Source: an uncultured Clostridia bacterium
GTDB taxonomy: Bacteria > Bacillota > Clostridia > Peptostreptococcales > Anaerovoracaceae
Direction: 5' to 3'
Assembly (NCBI GenBank): GCA_934255135.1
Contig: CAKQMV010000004.1
Coordinates: 103,137-167,136, forward strand
Length of the DNA: 64,000 nt
Shown one piece after another: positions 32,949 to 42,088 of the stretch. The stretch's first letter is position 1; the number at the start of each line of letters is the position of its first letter. Under the pieces are notes generated by a model. It did no database searches, had not been told where the DNA came from, and saw only the letters and a program-made list of their open reading frames with translations. Position numbers and translations under genes: made by a program.

Positions 32949-34142
32949 ATGAATTGTAGGAAAAAGAGAAATGGCCTGACGACTAAGATCACTAGTGCGG
33001 TATGTGCGCTGCTGCTGGTCGGCGGTGTGTTGGGATTTCATGAAATAGAGATGCCGGGGTTTTGGCAGGATAATGCGAGTGCATCGGTTTCGATGGATGC
33101 TTCGGACATCCCTGTTTATACGGGCCGGATGTATGTCGAGCTGAATGGAAACAACCCTGAGTTTACGGGAGATGAGAAGAAAGAGACTAGGGCTTTTGAA
33201 CGTTATAGTAAGCTTGACTCGCTTGGAAGGTGCGGCACGGCTTATGCGAATGTCTGCAGGGAGATTATGCCAACTGAGGAGCGTGGGGATATTTCGAATA
33301 TTCATCCGACGGGATGGCAGTCTGGAGTCGGCTACGATAGATGCCATCTGATTGGTTTTCAGCTGGCGGGCGAGAATGCGAATGCTGAGAATCTGATTAC
33401 GGGCGCGGGATATTTTAATAGAAACAAGATGCTGTCACTGGAGAACGATGTGGCGGAATATGTGAAGAGGACAAACCATCACGTTCTGTATAGAGTTACA
33501 CCGATTTTTGCCGGAGATGAGCTGGTTGCGAGAGGCGTTAAGATGGAGGGCTGGTCCGTTGAGGATAACGGCAAGGGCATCTGCTTCAATGTTTTCTGTT
33601 TTAATGTGTTTAAGGATAATATTCCGAAGATTGATTACAAGACTGGTGCTGTTGAGGGTATGACTGAGCAGTATATCAGCATTGGTGCTCTGTCGAAGAC
33701 TTACACTGTTAAGAAGAAGCTGACTTCGGCGAAGGCGTTTTCGATGAATGTCAGCGCAGCTTCAGGAAGTGTTGTCTGCAGTAAGTATTCGGGCAGCAAA
33801 TATCTTGGTGTAACGAAGGCCGGCAAGGTTACTGTGAAGAAGGGAACACCGGTTGGAACACACAAGATGAAGGTTAAGTTCTTTGCTCCGGCGAAGAATG
33901 GACTCAAGTCGAAGACTATCTATAAGACCGTAACTGTTACTGTCAAAAAGAAGGGTTCTTCAGGAGAGAACATCACGCCAACACCATCAGTCGGTGGTGA
34001 TATGGTATATTGGACACCGAGCGGTAGCTGCTATCACAAGACTAAGAGGTGCAGAACTCTTGCAAGATCAACAACTATATATTCTGGAAGTGTATCTAAG
34101 GCCAAGAAGCTGAGTCTTAGAGCGTGCAAGGTGTGTTATTAG
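32949..34142 (+). CDS. secreted DNA/RNA non-specific endonuclease
   Basis: A 397-residue exported nuclease of the His-Me finger (EndA/NucA) type. A signal sequence (hydrophobic about 14-30) is followed by the nuclease domain (about 55-225) with catalytic motif YDRCHLIGFQLAGENAN and downstream LITGAGYFNRNKM, the DRCH-variant of DRGH used by Gram-positive secreted nucleases. A basic Lys/Val-rich repeat-like region (about 235-335) follows. The C-terminus has YHKTKRCRTLARS ... ACKVCY, a His/Cys metal-site-like motif common at the end of such proteins. Start ATG 32949 follows AAGGAG; a TTG three bases earlier is in frame. Extracellular DNA use or biofilm turnover is a likely role. Confidence 0.85.
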   Translation: MNCRKKRNGLTTKITSAVCALLLVGGVLGFHEIEMPGFWQDNASASVSMDASDIPVYTGRMYVELNGNNPEFTGDEKKETRAFERYSKLDSLGRCGTAYANVCREIMPTEERGDISNIHPTGWQSGVGYDRCHLIGFQLAGENANAENLITGAGYFNRNKMLSLENDVAEYVKRTNHHVLYRVTPIFAGDELVARGVKMEGWSVEDNGKGICFNVFCFNVFKDNIPKIDYKTGAVEGMTEQYISIGALSKTYTVKKKLTSAKAFSMNVSAASGSVVCSKYSGSKYLGVTKAGKVTVKKGTPVGTHKMKVKFFAPAKNGLKSKTIYKTVTVTVKKKGSSGENITPTPSVGGDMVYWTPSGSCYHKTKRCRTLARSTTIYSGSVSKAKKLSLRACKVCY

Positions 34143-34170
34143 TAAATATGAATGGAGTGTTTAAAGTTAA

Positions 34171-35109
34171 ATGATAATTATTAAAAGTTTATTTCTGCTG
34201 GTTATTGGTTTTGTGCTGCTTGTTAAGGGTGCGGACTGGTTTGTTGAGGGGTCGGCTGCGATTGCAAGAAAGCTGAACATCCCGGAGCTTGTTATCGGAC
34301 TTACTATTGTAGCGATGGGTACAAGTCTTCCTGAGGCGGCGGTAAGCATTACAGCTTCTCTTAATGGCAATGCCGGAATAGCTGTCGGCAATGTTGCGGG
34401 AAGCAATATTATGAATATTCTGATTATTCTCGGAATTACTTCTGTAATCACAACTATCAGGATCCAGAAGTCGACAATCAGAATGGAGATTCCGTTCCTT
34501 ATCCTGGTTTCTGCGGTGTTCCTAGGGTTCGGAATGACAGGAAACAGGCTTAGCGGGCTTGAGGGCGTTGGATTCTGGGCGCTTTTCGTAGTGTATCTTG
34601 TATACCTGTATGTGATGTCTCAGAGAAATGAATCGGATCCTGCAGAGGATGAAAAGCCGATGAACAGACCAGTGTGGCAGTGTCTGATTCTGCTTGTTAT
34701 CTCAGCGATCATGATTATCAAGGGTTCCGATCTGATCGTTTCAGGAGCAACTGACATCGCGAAGGTAATCGGCCTTTCAGACAGAATTATCGGACTTACT
34801 ATTGTAGCATTTGGAACTTCGCTTCCAGAACTGGTGACATGCATCACAGCAGCAAGAAAGAATAAGGCAGATCTCGCAATCGGAAACATCGTCGGATCAA
34901 ACATCTTCAATATCCTGTTTGTTCTCGGAACTGCTTCGCTTATCACACCTATTCCATTCGAAAGCAAGTTTATCGTGGATGCGGCATTTGGAATTGCGGC
35001 AGCGGTTATTCTCTGGCTCGGATCTTTCCGTAAAAGAGAGCTGGCCAGACCTGCCGGCATCTTCATGATCTGTGTTTATGCCTGCTATTTCGTGAAGGTA
35101 ATGCTGTAA
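34171..35109 (+). CDS. calcium/sodium antiporter (YrbG-like, CaCA family)
   Basis: A 312-residue inner-membrane cation exchanger. Both alpha repeats of the family are present: LTIVAMGTSLPEAAVSITASLNG ... GNVAGSNIMNI (about 44-93) and LTIVAFGTSLPELVTCITAARKN ... GNIVGSNIFNI (about 210-255). About ten membrane segments are evident. It has no strong ribosome site. It is preceded by the nuclease gene (29-base gap) and followed by fumC, with no clear operon signal. Confidence 0.9.
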   Translation: MIIIKSLFLLVIGFVLLVKGADWFVEGSAAIARKLNIPELVIGLTIVAMGTSLPEAAVSITASLNGNAGIAVGNVAGSNIMNILIILGITSVITTIRIQKSTIRMEIPFLILVSAVFLGFGMTGNRLSGLEGVGFWALFVVYLVYLYVMSQRNESDPAEDEKPMNRPVWQCLILLVISAIMIIKGSDLIVSGATDIAKVIGLSDRIIGLTIVAFGTSLPELVTCITAARKNKADLAIGNIVGSNIFNILFVLGTASLITPIPFESKFIVDAAFGIAAAVILWLGSFRKRELARPAGIFMICVYACYFVKVML

Positions 35110-35212
35110 ATTTCATAGAAACTATATGAACTGACTTATAAATAGACTTATAATTAAATGTAGTTTTGATTATAGGTCTATTTTTATGCCAAAAGTAAAG
35201 GTTGGTGATCCG

Positions 35213-36577
35213 ATGAAGTATCGTAAGGAACATGATTCGCTTGGTGAGATGCTAGTTCCCGCTGATCGTATGTGGGGCGCGCAGACTCAGAGAAGTCTTG
35301 AGAATTTTCCAATAGGCGATGATATTATGCCGAGGGAGATTACAAGGGCTTTTGCAGTGCTTAAGAAGGCGGCTGCAATTGCGAACAGGGATTATGGAAA
35401 GCTTGATGATGAAAGATGCACCGTTATAGGTGTTGTTTGTGATGCAGTTTTAAGCGGAAAGCTTTATAGCGAATTTCCGCTGTCGGTGTGGCAGACAGGG
35501 TCGGGCACGCAGTCTAATATGAATATGAATGAGGTTGTGGCGAGCATTGGAAACAGGATTGCAGGCAAGGAGCTTCTGCACCCTAACGATCATGTGAATA
35601 TGTCTCAAAGCTCAAACGACACATTCCCAACAGCTATGCACATCGCGGCGGTCACAACAGTGACCGACACCTTAATCCCCGCCGCTTCTGGCCTGATTTC
35701 CACTCTAAAGAAATTAGAAGAAGAAAACAGCTCCATTATAAAGATCGGAAGAACGCACCTTCAGGACGCAACACCAGTTCGCTTCTCTCAGGAAATATCA
35801 GGCTGGAGAAGCAGCCTTGAACACTCACTTTCGTATATAGAAACATCACTTTCAGGACTGTATGAGCTTGCGCTGGGCGGAACAGCGGTTGGTACGGGAC
35901 TTAACGCACCGGAAGGATTCGATGCGAAGGTGGCGGAGGTGATAGCGGAGCTTACAGATAAGCCTTTTGTCAGCGACTCAAACAAGTTCCACTCACTTAC
36001 ATCAAAGGATGCAATTGTTTTCTCACACGGAGCTATCAAAGCGCTTGCCTGCGATTATATGAAGATGGCGAACGACATAAGGTGGTTGGCAAGCGGGCCA
36101 AGATGCGGATTTGGCGAGATTACAATTCCGGAGAATGAGCCGGGATCTTCGATTATGCCTGGCAAGGTTAATCCGACTCAGTGCGAGTCTGCAACCATGG
36201 TTGCGGTGCAGGTTATGGGTAACGATGCGACAATCGGAATTGCGGCATCGCAGGGTAACTTCGAGCTTAACGTTTTCATGCCTGTGATTATCAACAATTA
36301 TCTCCACTCGGTAAGGCTTCTTGCTGATTCAATGAACTCATTTAATGAAAGATGCGTCAGCGGAATCAAGGCTGTGCCTGAGAGGATGGAGACTCTGCTT
36401 AACGAATCGCTGATGCTTGTAACATGCTTAAGCCCTGCAATCGGATATGAGAATGCGGCGAAGGCGGCAAGACTTGCCCATGAGGAGGGGCTGCTTCTTA
36501 AGGAGGCGGTTCTAAAGCTTGGCCTTATGACTGAGGAAGAGTATGACAGGCAGGTTGATCCGTCGAAGATGGTTTAA
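35213..36577 (+). CDS. fumC: fumarate hydratase, class II
   Basis: Interconverts fumarate and L-malate. The family signature GSSIMPGKVNPTQCE is present, along with the N-terminal MKYRKEHDSLGEMLVPADRMWGAQTQRSLENFPIG. I chose ATG 35213 because the family begins M-x-[YF]-R-x-E-H-D; an ATG at 35186 would add nine residues (MPKVKVGDP) with only a weak ribosome site, and cannot be excluded. About 454 residues, normal. It precedes malic enzyme, so the pair converts fumarate via malate to pyruvate. Confidence 0.94.
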   Translation: MKYRKEHDSLGEMLVPADRMWGAQTQRSLENFPIGDDIMPREITRAFAVLKKAAAIANRDYGKLDDERCTVIGVVCDAVLSGKLYSEFPLSVWQTGSGTQSNMNMNEVVASIGNRIAGKELLHPNDHVNMSQSSNDTFPTAMHIAAVTTVTDTLIPAASGLISTLKKLEEENSSIIKIGRTHLQDATPVRFSQEISGWRSSLEHSLSYIETSLSGLYELALGGTAVGTGLNAPEGFDAKVAEVIAELTDKPFVSDSNKFHSLTSKDAIVFSHGAIKALACDYMKMANDIRWLASGPRCGFGEITIPENEPGSSIMPGKVNPTQCESATMVAVQVMGNDATIGIAASQGNFELNVFMPVIINNYLHSVRLLADSMNSFNERCVSGIKAVPERMETLLNESLMLVTCLSPAIGYENAAKAARLAHEEGLLLKEAVLKLGLMTEEEYDRQVDPSKMV

Positions 36578-36637
36578 AGATGGTGACTTTAATAACAGTT
36601 ATTTAATGCATATAAACATGGAAGGAAGTACGAACAA

Positions 36638-37810
36638 ATGGATTATGCTAAGGAATCTATGAAGCTTCATGAGAAGCTTGGAGGAAAGCTGGAGGTTGTA
36701 TCAAGAGTTCCTGTCAAGGACGACGTTGCGCTGTCACTTGCGTACACACCGGGAGTTGCGGAGCCTTGCCTCGAGATTCAGAAGGATCCTGAGAAGAGCT
36801 ATGAGCTTACAAGAAGATGGAATACAGTTGCTGTAGTAACTGACGGTTCAGCCGTTCTAGGACTTGGAGACATCGGACCTGAGGCTGGAATGCCTGTAAT
36901 GGAAGGAAAGTGCGTTCTCTTTAAGGAGTTCGGTGATGTAGATGCAATTCCGCTTTGCGTAGACAGCCACGATGTGGATGAGATTGTAAATACTGTGGCA
37001 CTGATTTCAGGATCTTTTGGCGGTGTAAACCTTGAGGATATTTCTGCTCCAAGATGCTTTGAAATTGAGAAGAAACTTAAGGAGAGGTGCGATATTCCAA
37101 TCTTCCACGATGACCAGCATGGAACTGCTGTAATCACACTTGCAGCACTGATCAACGCTCTTAAGGTTGTCGGAAAGCACATTGAAGATATTAAGATTGT
37201 GACTTCAGGCGCCGGTGCAGCAGGAACTGCAATCGTTAAGCTTCTTATAAGCATGGGACTTAAGAATGTTGTAATGTGCGACAGAAAGGGAGCAATCTAC
37301 GAGGGAAGAGATGGCCTTAATGCGGCGAAGAAGGAAATCGCCGCAATCACTAACCATAATAAAGAGACTGGAATCCTTGAAGAGGTTATAAAGGGTGCAG
37401 ATGTATTTATCGGAGTATCTGCACCGGGACTTGTTACAGAGGATATGGTAAAGTCGATGGCGAAGAATCCGATTATTTTCGCATGTGCTAATCCTACACC
37501 TGAGATCTTCCCGGATAAGGCGAAGGAGGCTGGTGCTGCTGTTGTTGCAACAGGAAGAAGTGACTTCCCTAATCAGGTTAATAATGTAATGGTATTTCCG
37601 GGAATCTTCAGAGGCACACTCGATGTACGAGCAAGTGAGATCAACGATGAGATGAAGATTGCTGCGGCATATGCTATTGCGGGCTTAATAAGCGATGAGG
37701 AACTTAATGCGGACTATATACTTCCTAAGCCTTTTGACCCTCGTCTTAAGGATGCAGTAGCGAAAGCGACTGCAGAAGCTGCAAAAAGAAGCGGCGTAGC
37801 AAGAGTGTAA
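36638..37810 (+). CDS. NAD(P)-dependent malic enzyme
   Basis: A 390-residue short malic enzyme that oxidatively decarboxylates malate to pyruvate. The N-terminal SLAYTPGVAEPCLEI, the DGSAVLGLGDIGPEAGMPVMEGK substrate region, FHDDQHGTA and the nucleotide fold TSGAGAAGTAIVKLL are all typical. An AAGGAAG site precedes ATG 36638. It lies 60 bases after fumC and ends at a strong terminator, so the two are likely an operon for C4-acid to pyruvate flux. Cofactor preference (NAD or NADP) was not determined. Confidence 0.93.
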   Translation: MDYAKESMKLHEKLGGKLEVVSRVPVKDDVALSLAYTPGVAEPCLEIQKDPEKSYELTRRWNTVAVVTDGSAVLGLGDIGPEAGMPVMEGKCVLFKEFGDVDAIPLCVDSHDVDEIVNTVALISGSFGGVNLEDISAPRCFEIEKKLKERCDIPIFHDDQHGTAVITLAALINALKVVGKHIEDIKIVTSGAGAAGTAIVKLLISMGLKNVVMCDRKGAIYEGRDGLNAAKKEIAAITNHNKETGILEEVIKGADVFIGVSAPGLVTEDMVKSMAKNPIIFACANPTPEIFPDKAKEAGAAVVATGRSDFPNQVNNVMVFPGIFRGTLDVRASEINDEMKIAAAYAIAGLISDEELNADYILPKPFDPRLKDAVAKATAEAAKRSGVARV

Positions 37811-37830
37811 TTAATGCTTGAAATAGTGAT

Positions 37831-37863
37831 GAACGGGGCGGTTTCTAAACCGCCCCGTTCTTT
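37831..37863 (+). terminator. terminator after malic enzyme
   Basis: Fourteen-base perfect arms GAACGGGGCGGTTT/AAACCGCCCCGTTC followed by TTTATG. An extended -10 (TGATATAAT, 37881-37889) for the next gene follows. Confidence 0.9.
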
Positions 37864-37918
37864 ATGTGCAAAGTGTATTGTGATATAATATTATGATTAA
37901 TTTTAAAGAGGTGCGCTT

Positions 37919-39055
37919 ATGAGAATTGAGCTTATTGCTACTGCAGCTTTCGGTCTGGAGGCTGTTGTAAGAAGAGAGATTGAAGCCCTAGGCTACAAGA
38001 TTGTTAAGACTGAGGACGGAAGAGTTACATATATCGGCGATGAGCGTGCGATTGTCAGATCGAACCTCTGGCTAAGAAGTGCCGACAGAGTCTACGTGAA
38101 GATGGGCGAGTTTACGGCGAAGACTTTTGAAGAGCTGTTTCAGCAGACTAAGGCAATCGAATGGGAGAACTTTATTCCAATTGACGGCAAATTCCCGGTT
38201 GTCGGAACAAGTGTCAAGTCAACACTTCACAGTGTTCCAGCATGCCAGAGTATAATCAAGAAGGCTGTAGTTTCAAGACTCGGCAGCTTCTATATGAAGG
38301 GCATTCTTGATGAGACAGGCGCTGAATACAGAGTCAGATTTGCAGCTCTTAAGGACAGATTTCTTCTGCTCCTTGATACGAGCGGCGCAGGTCTTCACAA
38401 GAGGGGGTACAGAATCGAGGACGTTGCGGCACCTATGAAGGAGACACTCGCAGCAGCACTTGTGCAGCTGTCTTTTTACAGAGCTGACAAGGAACTTGTC
38501 GACACATGCTCGGGCTCAGGAACTATTCCGATTGAGGCAGCTATGATCGAGAGGAATATTGCTCCGGGACTTGGCAGACGTTTTGCTTCAGATGAGTGGG
38601 ATTTTATACCTGCTGAGACCTGGAAGGACGAGAGAGCTAAGGCTTATGGCGCGGCTGATTACGACAAGGAGCTTAACATCAGAGGCTACGATGTTAACAG
38701 GAAGGCTGTTGCTGCTTCTAATGCGAATGCAGAGGAGGCTGGTGTTTCTGAGGATATGGAGTTCTTCCATATGAGTATGGAGAAGTTCAACCCTGAGACA
38801 GAGTATGGAGTTGTAATCTCCAACCTGCCTTACGGAATCAGAGTCGGAACAGACCCTGAGATCCAGAAGATTTATGAGAAGTTTAAGCAGCTTATGGCTG
38901 ACAATCCTACGTGGTCATTTTTCCTTATCACATCTGACAAGGAACTTGAGAAGGCACTTGACCGCAAGGCGGATAGAAGACGTAAGCTGTATAACGGTAC
39001 AATTGAGACACAGTTCTATCAGTTCCACGGCACTAAGCCTAAGAGAAAGGAGTAG
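37919..39055 (+). CDS. THUMP-domain RNA m2G methyltransferase (RlmL/YpsC-like)
   Basis: A 378-residue class I RNA methyltransferase. The N-terminus (ELIATAAFGLEAVVRREIEALGY) and THUMP region (about 45-160) precede the methylase domain with DTCSGSGTIPIEAA (about 197-210) and NLPYGIR (about 302-308), the guanine-N2 methylase motif. YpsC-type proteins in Firmicutes are taken to methylate 23S rRNA like RlmL. An AGAGGTG site precedes ATG 37919. The next gene begins five bases after the stop codon. Confidence 0.9.
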   Translation: MRIELIATAAFGLEAVVRREIEALGYKIVKTEDGRVTYIGDERAIVRSNLWLRSADRVYVKMGEFTAKTFEELFQQTKAIEWENFIPIDGKFPVVGTSVKSTLHSVPACQSIIKKAVVSRLGSFYMKGILDETGAEYRVRFAALKDRFLLLLDTSGAGLHKRGYRIEDVAAPMKETLAAALVQLSFYRADKELVDTCSGSGTIPIEAAMIERNIAPGLGRRFASDEWDFIPAETWKDERAKAYGAADYDKELNIRGYDVNRKAVAASNANAEEAGVSEDMEFFHMSMEKFNPETEYGVVISNLPYGIRVGTDPEIQKIYEKFKQLMADNPTWSFFLITSDKELEKALDRKADRRRKLYNGTIETQFYQFHGTKPKRKE

Positions 39056-39060
39056 CTGGG

Positions 39061-40029
39061 ATGAGTAAGAAGGAATTCTATTACCCATCTTCTGATGGGA
39101 TTAACAATATCCACGCGTTCAGATGGGATCCTGAAGGGGAGCCGGTTGCGGTGCTTCAGATTGTTCACGGTATGACTGAGTTCGTGGGAAGATATTCAGA
39201 TTTCGCTTCATTTCTGGCGGAGCACGGATTCCTTGTTGTCGGAGAAGATCACCTCGGACACGGCGGATCTGTATCTAAGGAAGCGGACTATGGATATTTT
39301 GGCCCTGACGGAAACAGACATATGATCAGGAATATCCACAGACTGAGAGTTCAGACTCAGGTTGAGAATCCTGATATTCCGTATTTCATTCTCGGACACA
39401 GCATGGGATCATTTCTGGTAAGACAGTATATCACTGAGCAGAATGGACATTTTGCAGAGGATCTTGCGGGTGCGATTATTGTCGGAACAGGACACCAGAG
39501 TGCGCCTACGCTTGCTGCGGGAAAGACTGTTGCCAAGCTGATTTCCAAGATTAAGGGCGAGCGTGCCAGAAGTCATTTTATCGAGAGGTTGGCTTTTGAC
39601 AAGTATCAGAGCAGGATAGAGAATCCAAGGACTGAGAAGGACTGGCTCACAAGAGATGAGAAGATTGTAGACTGGTATGTGAATGAGGAGTGGTGCCAGT
39701 TCACATTCTCTGTTAATGCGTACTACAACATGTTTAAGGGTATTGAGAAGGCTCATGACAAGAGGAGAATGAAGGCTCTGCCTGCAGGCTTCCCGATTCT
39801 GTTTGCATCAGGCACAGAGGATCCTGTTGGAAACTGGGGCGAGGGCGTAAGAAAGACCTGGGAGCTTTATGATAAGAATTCAAGCTGCCATCTCGATCTT
39901 AAGCTTTATGACGGCATGAGGCATGAGATTATTAACGAGATAGGAAAGGAAGAGGTCTACGATGACATTCTTACCTGGATGCAGGAGGTAATTGATGAAC
40001 AACATGTTTCTAAGCGAGTACAAGAATAA
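39061..40029 (+). CDS. alpha/beta hydrolase, monoacylglycerol-lipase-like
   Basis: A 322-residue serine hydrolase (Hydrolase_4 group). The oxyanion region QIVHGMTEFVGRY, nucleophile elbow GHSMGSFL (Ser about 116) and C-terminal acid and histidine positions (GTEDPVG and YDGMRHEI) match lysophospholipase/monoacylglycerol lipase-type enzymes. It starts five bases after the methylase stop and overlaps the following CoA-transferase by 35 bases, so it is in an operon. The natural ester substrate is unknown. Confidence 0.85.
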   Translation: MSKKEFYYPSSDGINNIHAFRWDPEGEPVAVLQIVHGMTEFVGRYSDFASFLAEHGFLVVGEDHLGHGGSVSKEADYGYFGPDGNRHMIRNIHRLRVQTQVENPDIPYFILGHSMGSFLVRQYITEQNGHFAEDLAGAIIVGTGHQSAPTLAAGKTVAKLISKIKGERARSHFIERLAFDKYQSRIENPRTEKDWLTRDEKIVDWYVNEEWCQFTFSVNAYYNMFKGIEKAHDKRRMKALPAGFPILFASGTEDPVGNWGEGVRKTWELYDKNSSCHLDLKLYDGMRHEIINEIGKEEVYDDILTWMQEVIDEQHVSKRVQE

Positions 40030-41338
40030 ACTTACAACACCGGAAGAGGCCGTTAAGGTCGTAAAGAGTGGAGACTGGATTGACTACGGTTGCAACCAGG
40101 GCTTCCCTGTTCTTCTTGATGCAGCGCTTGCCGAGAGAAAGGAAGAGCTTTACGATGTCAAGATCAGAGGCCTCCTTGCCGGAAGACAGATCAAGGCTGT
40201 TGAGTGCGACCCTGAGAAGGAGCATTTTACATATAATTGCTGGCACATGGACTCTTATGAGCGTAAGCTCTGCGACAGAGGTCTGTGCTACTTCACACCG
40301 ATGCTTTTCAGATATCTTCCCACCTACTACAGAAGATATCTTACAGTAAACGTTGCAATGCTTGCCGTTACACCAATGGACAAGCACGGTAACTTTAATT
40401 TTTCATTTAACAACTCCAATGCGAGAGCTGTTTTCGACGTTGCAGATGTGATTATTCTTGAGGTTAATGAGAACCTTCCAAGAATTCCTGGACTTCAGAA
40501 CACAATCAATATCAATGAGGTTGATATGGTAGTTGAAGGTCCACATGATCCGCTGCTCGAACTTCAGACATCACCTGCATCAGAGACAGATATGAAGATT
40601 GCTAACCTTCTTATCCCAAGAATCGCCAACGGTTCAACAATCCAGCTTGGCGTAGGAGCACTTCCTGACACAGTAGGAACACTTATCGCAGAGTCAGACC
40701 TTAAGGATCTCGGAATTCACTCCGAGCTTGTAGTTAATGCTCACTACGAGATGGCGAAGGCGGGCAAAATCACCAACAAATACAGAAAGGGGCTGTTCCG
40801 TGGCAAGACTGTATTCGGTCTCGGTTACGGAAATAAGTCTCTCTATGACTGGCTTGATGGCAATGAGGATTGCATCAATGCTCCTATGGACTTTGTTAAT
40901 GATCCGAAGGTTATCGCAGATATTGATAACTTCGTTTCAATTAACAGCTGCGTTTCAGTAGACCTCTTCGGACAGGTTGGTTCAGAGTCTGCAGGAACAA
41001 GACATATCAGCGGAACTGGCGGACAGGTTGACTTCCTTAACGGTGCTTTTGACAGTCCTACAGGAGCAAGCTATATTGCGTGCACTTCAACCTTCACTGA
41101 CAGAAAGGGTGTTATGCACTCACGTTTCAAGTCAACGTTCAATGGCGATATCGTTACCGACCCTAGAAGCCAGGTTCAGTATCTCGTAACTGAGTATGGT
41201 ATTGAGAACCTTGCTGGAACTTCAACATGGGAGAGAGCCGAGAAGATTATAAGCCTGGCTCACCCTGATTTCAGAGAGGAGCTTATCAGCTCTGCAGAGG
41301 AACTTAAAATCTGGAGGAGAAGTAACAAGCTCAAATAA
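39995..41338 (+). CDS. CoA-transferase, butyryl-CoA:acetate type (acetyl-CoA hydrolase family)
   Basis: A 447-residue family I CoA-transferase of the acetyl-CoA hydrolase/transferase group. The catalytic glutamate is Glu331 in LFGQVGSESAG, and SGTGGQVDFLNGAF and LVTEYGIENLAGTSTWERA are characteristic of butyryl-CoA:acetate and 4-hydroxybutyrate CoA-transferases. An AGGAGG site lies within the end of the hydrolase gene. In a fermentative anaerobe it would exchange CoA between acids such as acetate and butyrate or valerate; a role with 5-aminovalerate from proline is possible but not shown. The start is ATG 39995, with an in-frame TTG just before it. Confidence 0.85.
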   Translation: MNNMFLSEYKNKLTTPEEAVKVVKSGDWIDYGCNQGFPVLLDAALAERKEELYDVKIRGLLAGRQIKAVECDPEKEHFTYNCWHMDSYERKLCDRGLCYFTPMLFRYLPTYYRRYLTVNVAMLAVTPMDKHGNFNFSFNNSNARAVFDVADVIILEVNENLPRIPGLQNTININEVDMVVEGPHDPLLELQTSPASETDMKIANLLIPRIANGSTIQLGVGALPDTVGTLIAESDLKDLGIHSELVVNAHYEMAKAGKITNKYRKGLFRGKTVFGLGYGNKSLYDWLDGNEDCINAPMDFVNDPKVIADIDNFVSINSCVSVDLFGQVGSESAGTRHISGTGGQVDFLNGAFDSPTGASYIACTSTFTDRKGVMHSRFKSTFNGDIVTDPRSQVQYLVTEYGIENLAGTSTWERAEKIISLAHPDFREELISSAEELKIWRRSNKLK

Positions 41339-42075
41339 TGACGACATATACAATACAGATAATTATAAGAATTGCGGTAGCGCTGGTTATGGCAATTGTG
41401 CTTGGAAATGGTGCAGTTGTGATGTTTAACAGGCTGCCGGTAGATTGGTTTAAGGATTATAAAGAAGGGAATCTGGAAGAGAGAGTTCTTCCGGACAAGC
41501 TTCTTAAAAGCATTGAAGAAGGAAGACAGAGAATTCCGAGCACGCCGTGGAAGATTGTTTTCACAGGGTTCTTCGGAATTGCAGGGGTATACCTTGCAGT
41601 GACAGATGTTCTAACCTTCCAGATTGCTGCTATTCTTGTGCTTGCAATCGTGCTTGAGATGGCGATTTCTGATGCACTTTATCATATTGTGCCGGATCAA
41701 TTCAGCATACTTCTTGCGATTTCATCGGTTGGCTTTATCACCTTTCATGAGAACTGGTGGGAGCCTGCTGCCGGTGCGGGGATTGCTGCGCTACTGATGC
41801 TGGCGACATGGGGACTAGGCAAGCTTATATACAAGAAAGAGACTATAGGAGGGGCTGACATCAAGTTCTTCCTTGCAATCGGCTGCGTTACAGGGCGTAG
41901 CGGAGCTGTAGCTATTTTTTTGCTGACTGCAGTGTTTAACGGAATCTGGGCATGCTGGAAGCGCTTTGTGCAGAAGCAAAAGACTAAGATGCTTCCGATG
42001 ATGCCGCCCGCGTGGCTTGCATGTTCTGTATACATGCTTTTTCTGTGGAACAGACTGCAGATGATTAATTTATAA
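41338..42075 (+). CDS. A24-type prepilin peptidase domain protein
   Basis: A 245-residue membrane protein related to type IV prepilin peptidases. The two catalytic aspartates of the GxGD-type family are visible in ISDALYHIVPDQ (about 110-121) and IGGADIKF (about 170-177). The N-terminal zinc-binding tetracysteine/methylase domain of PilD is missing; only GNGAVVMFNRLPVDW recalls it. No pilin or secretion genes lie nearby. It overlaps the CoA-transferase stop by one base (TAATG). It may process pilin-like proteins encoded elsewhere. Confidence 0.72.
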   Translation: MTTYTIQIIIRIAVALVMAIVLGNGAVVMFNRLPVDWFKDYKEGNLEERVLPDKLLKSIEEGRQRIPSTPWKIVFTGFFGIAGVYLAVTDVLTFQIAAILVLAIVLEMAISDALYHIVPDQFSILLAISSVGFITFHENWWEPAAGAGIAALLMLATWGLGKLIYKKETIGGADIKFFLAIGCVTGRSGAVAIFLLTAVFNGIWACWKRFVQKQKTKMLPMMPPAWLACSVYMLFLWNRLQMINL

Positions 42076-42088
42076 GAGGTGTAACAAG

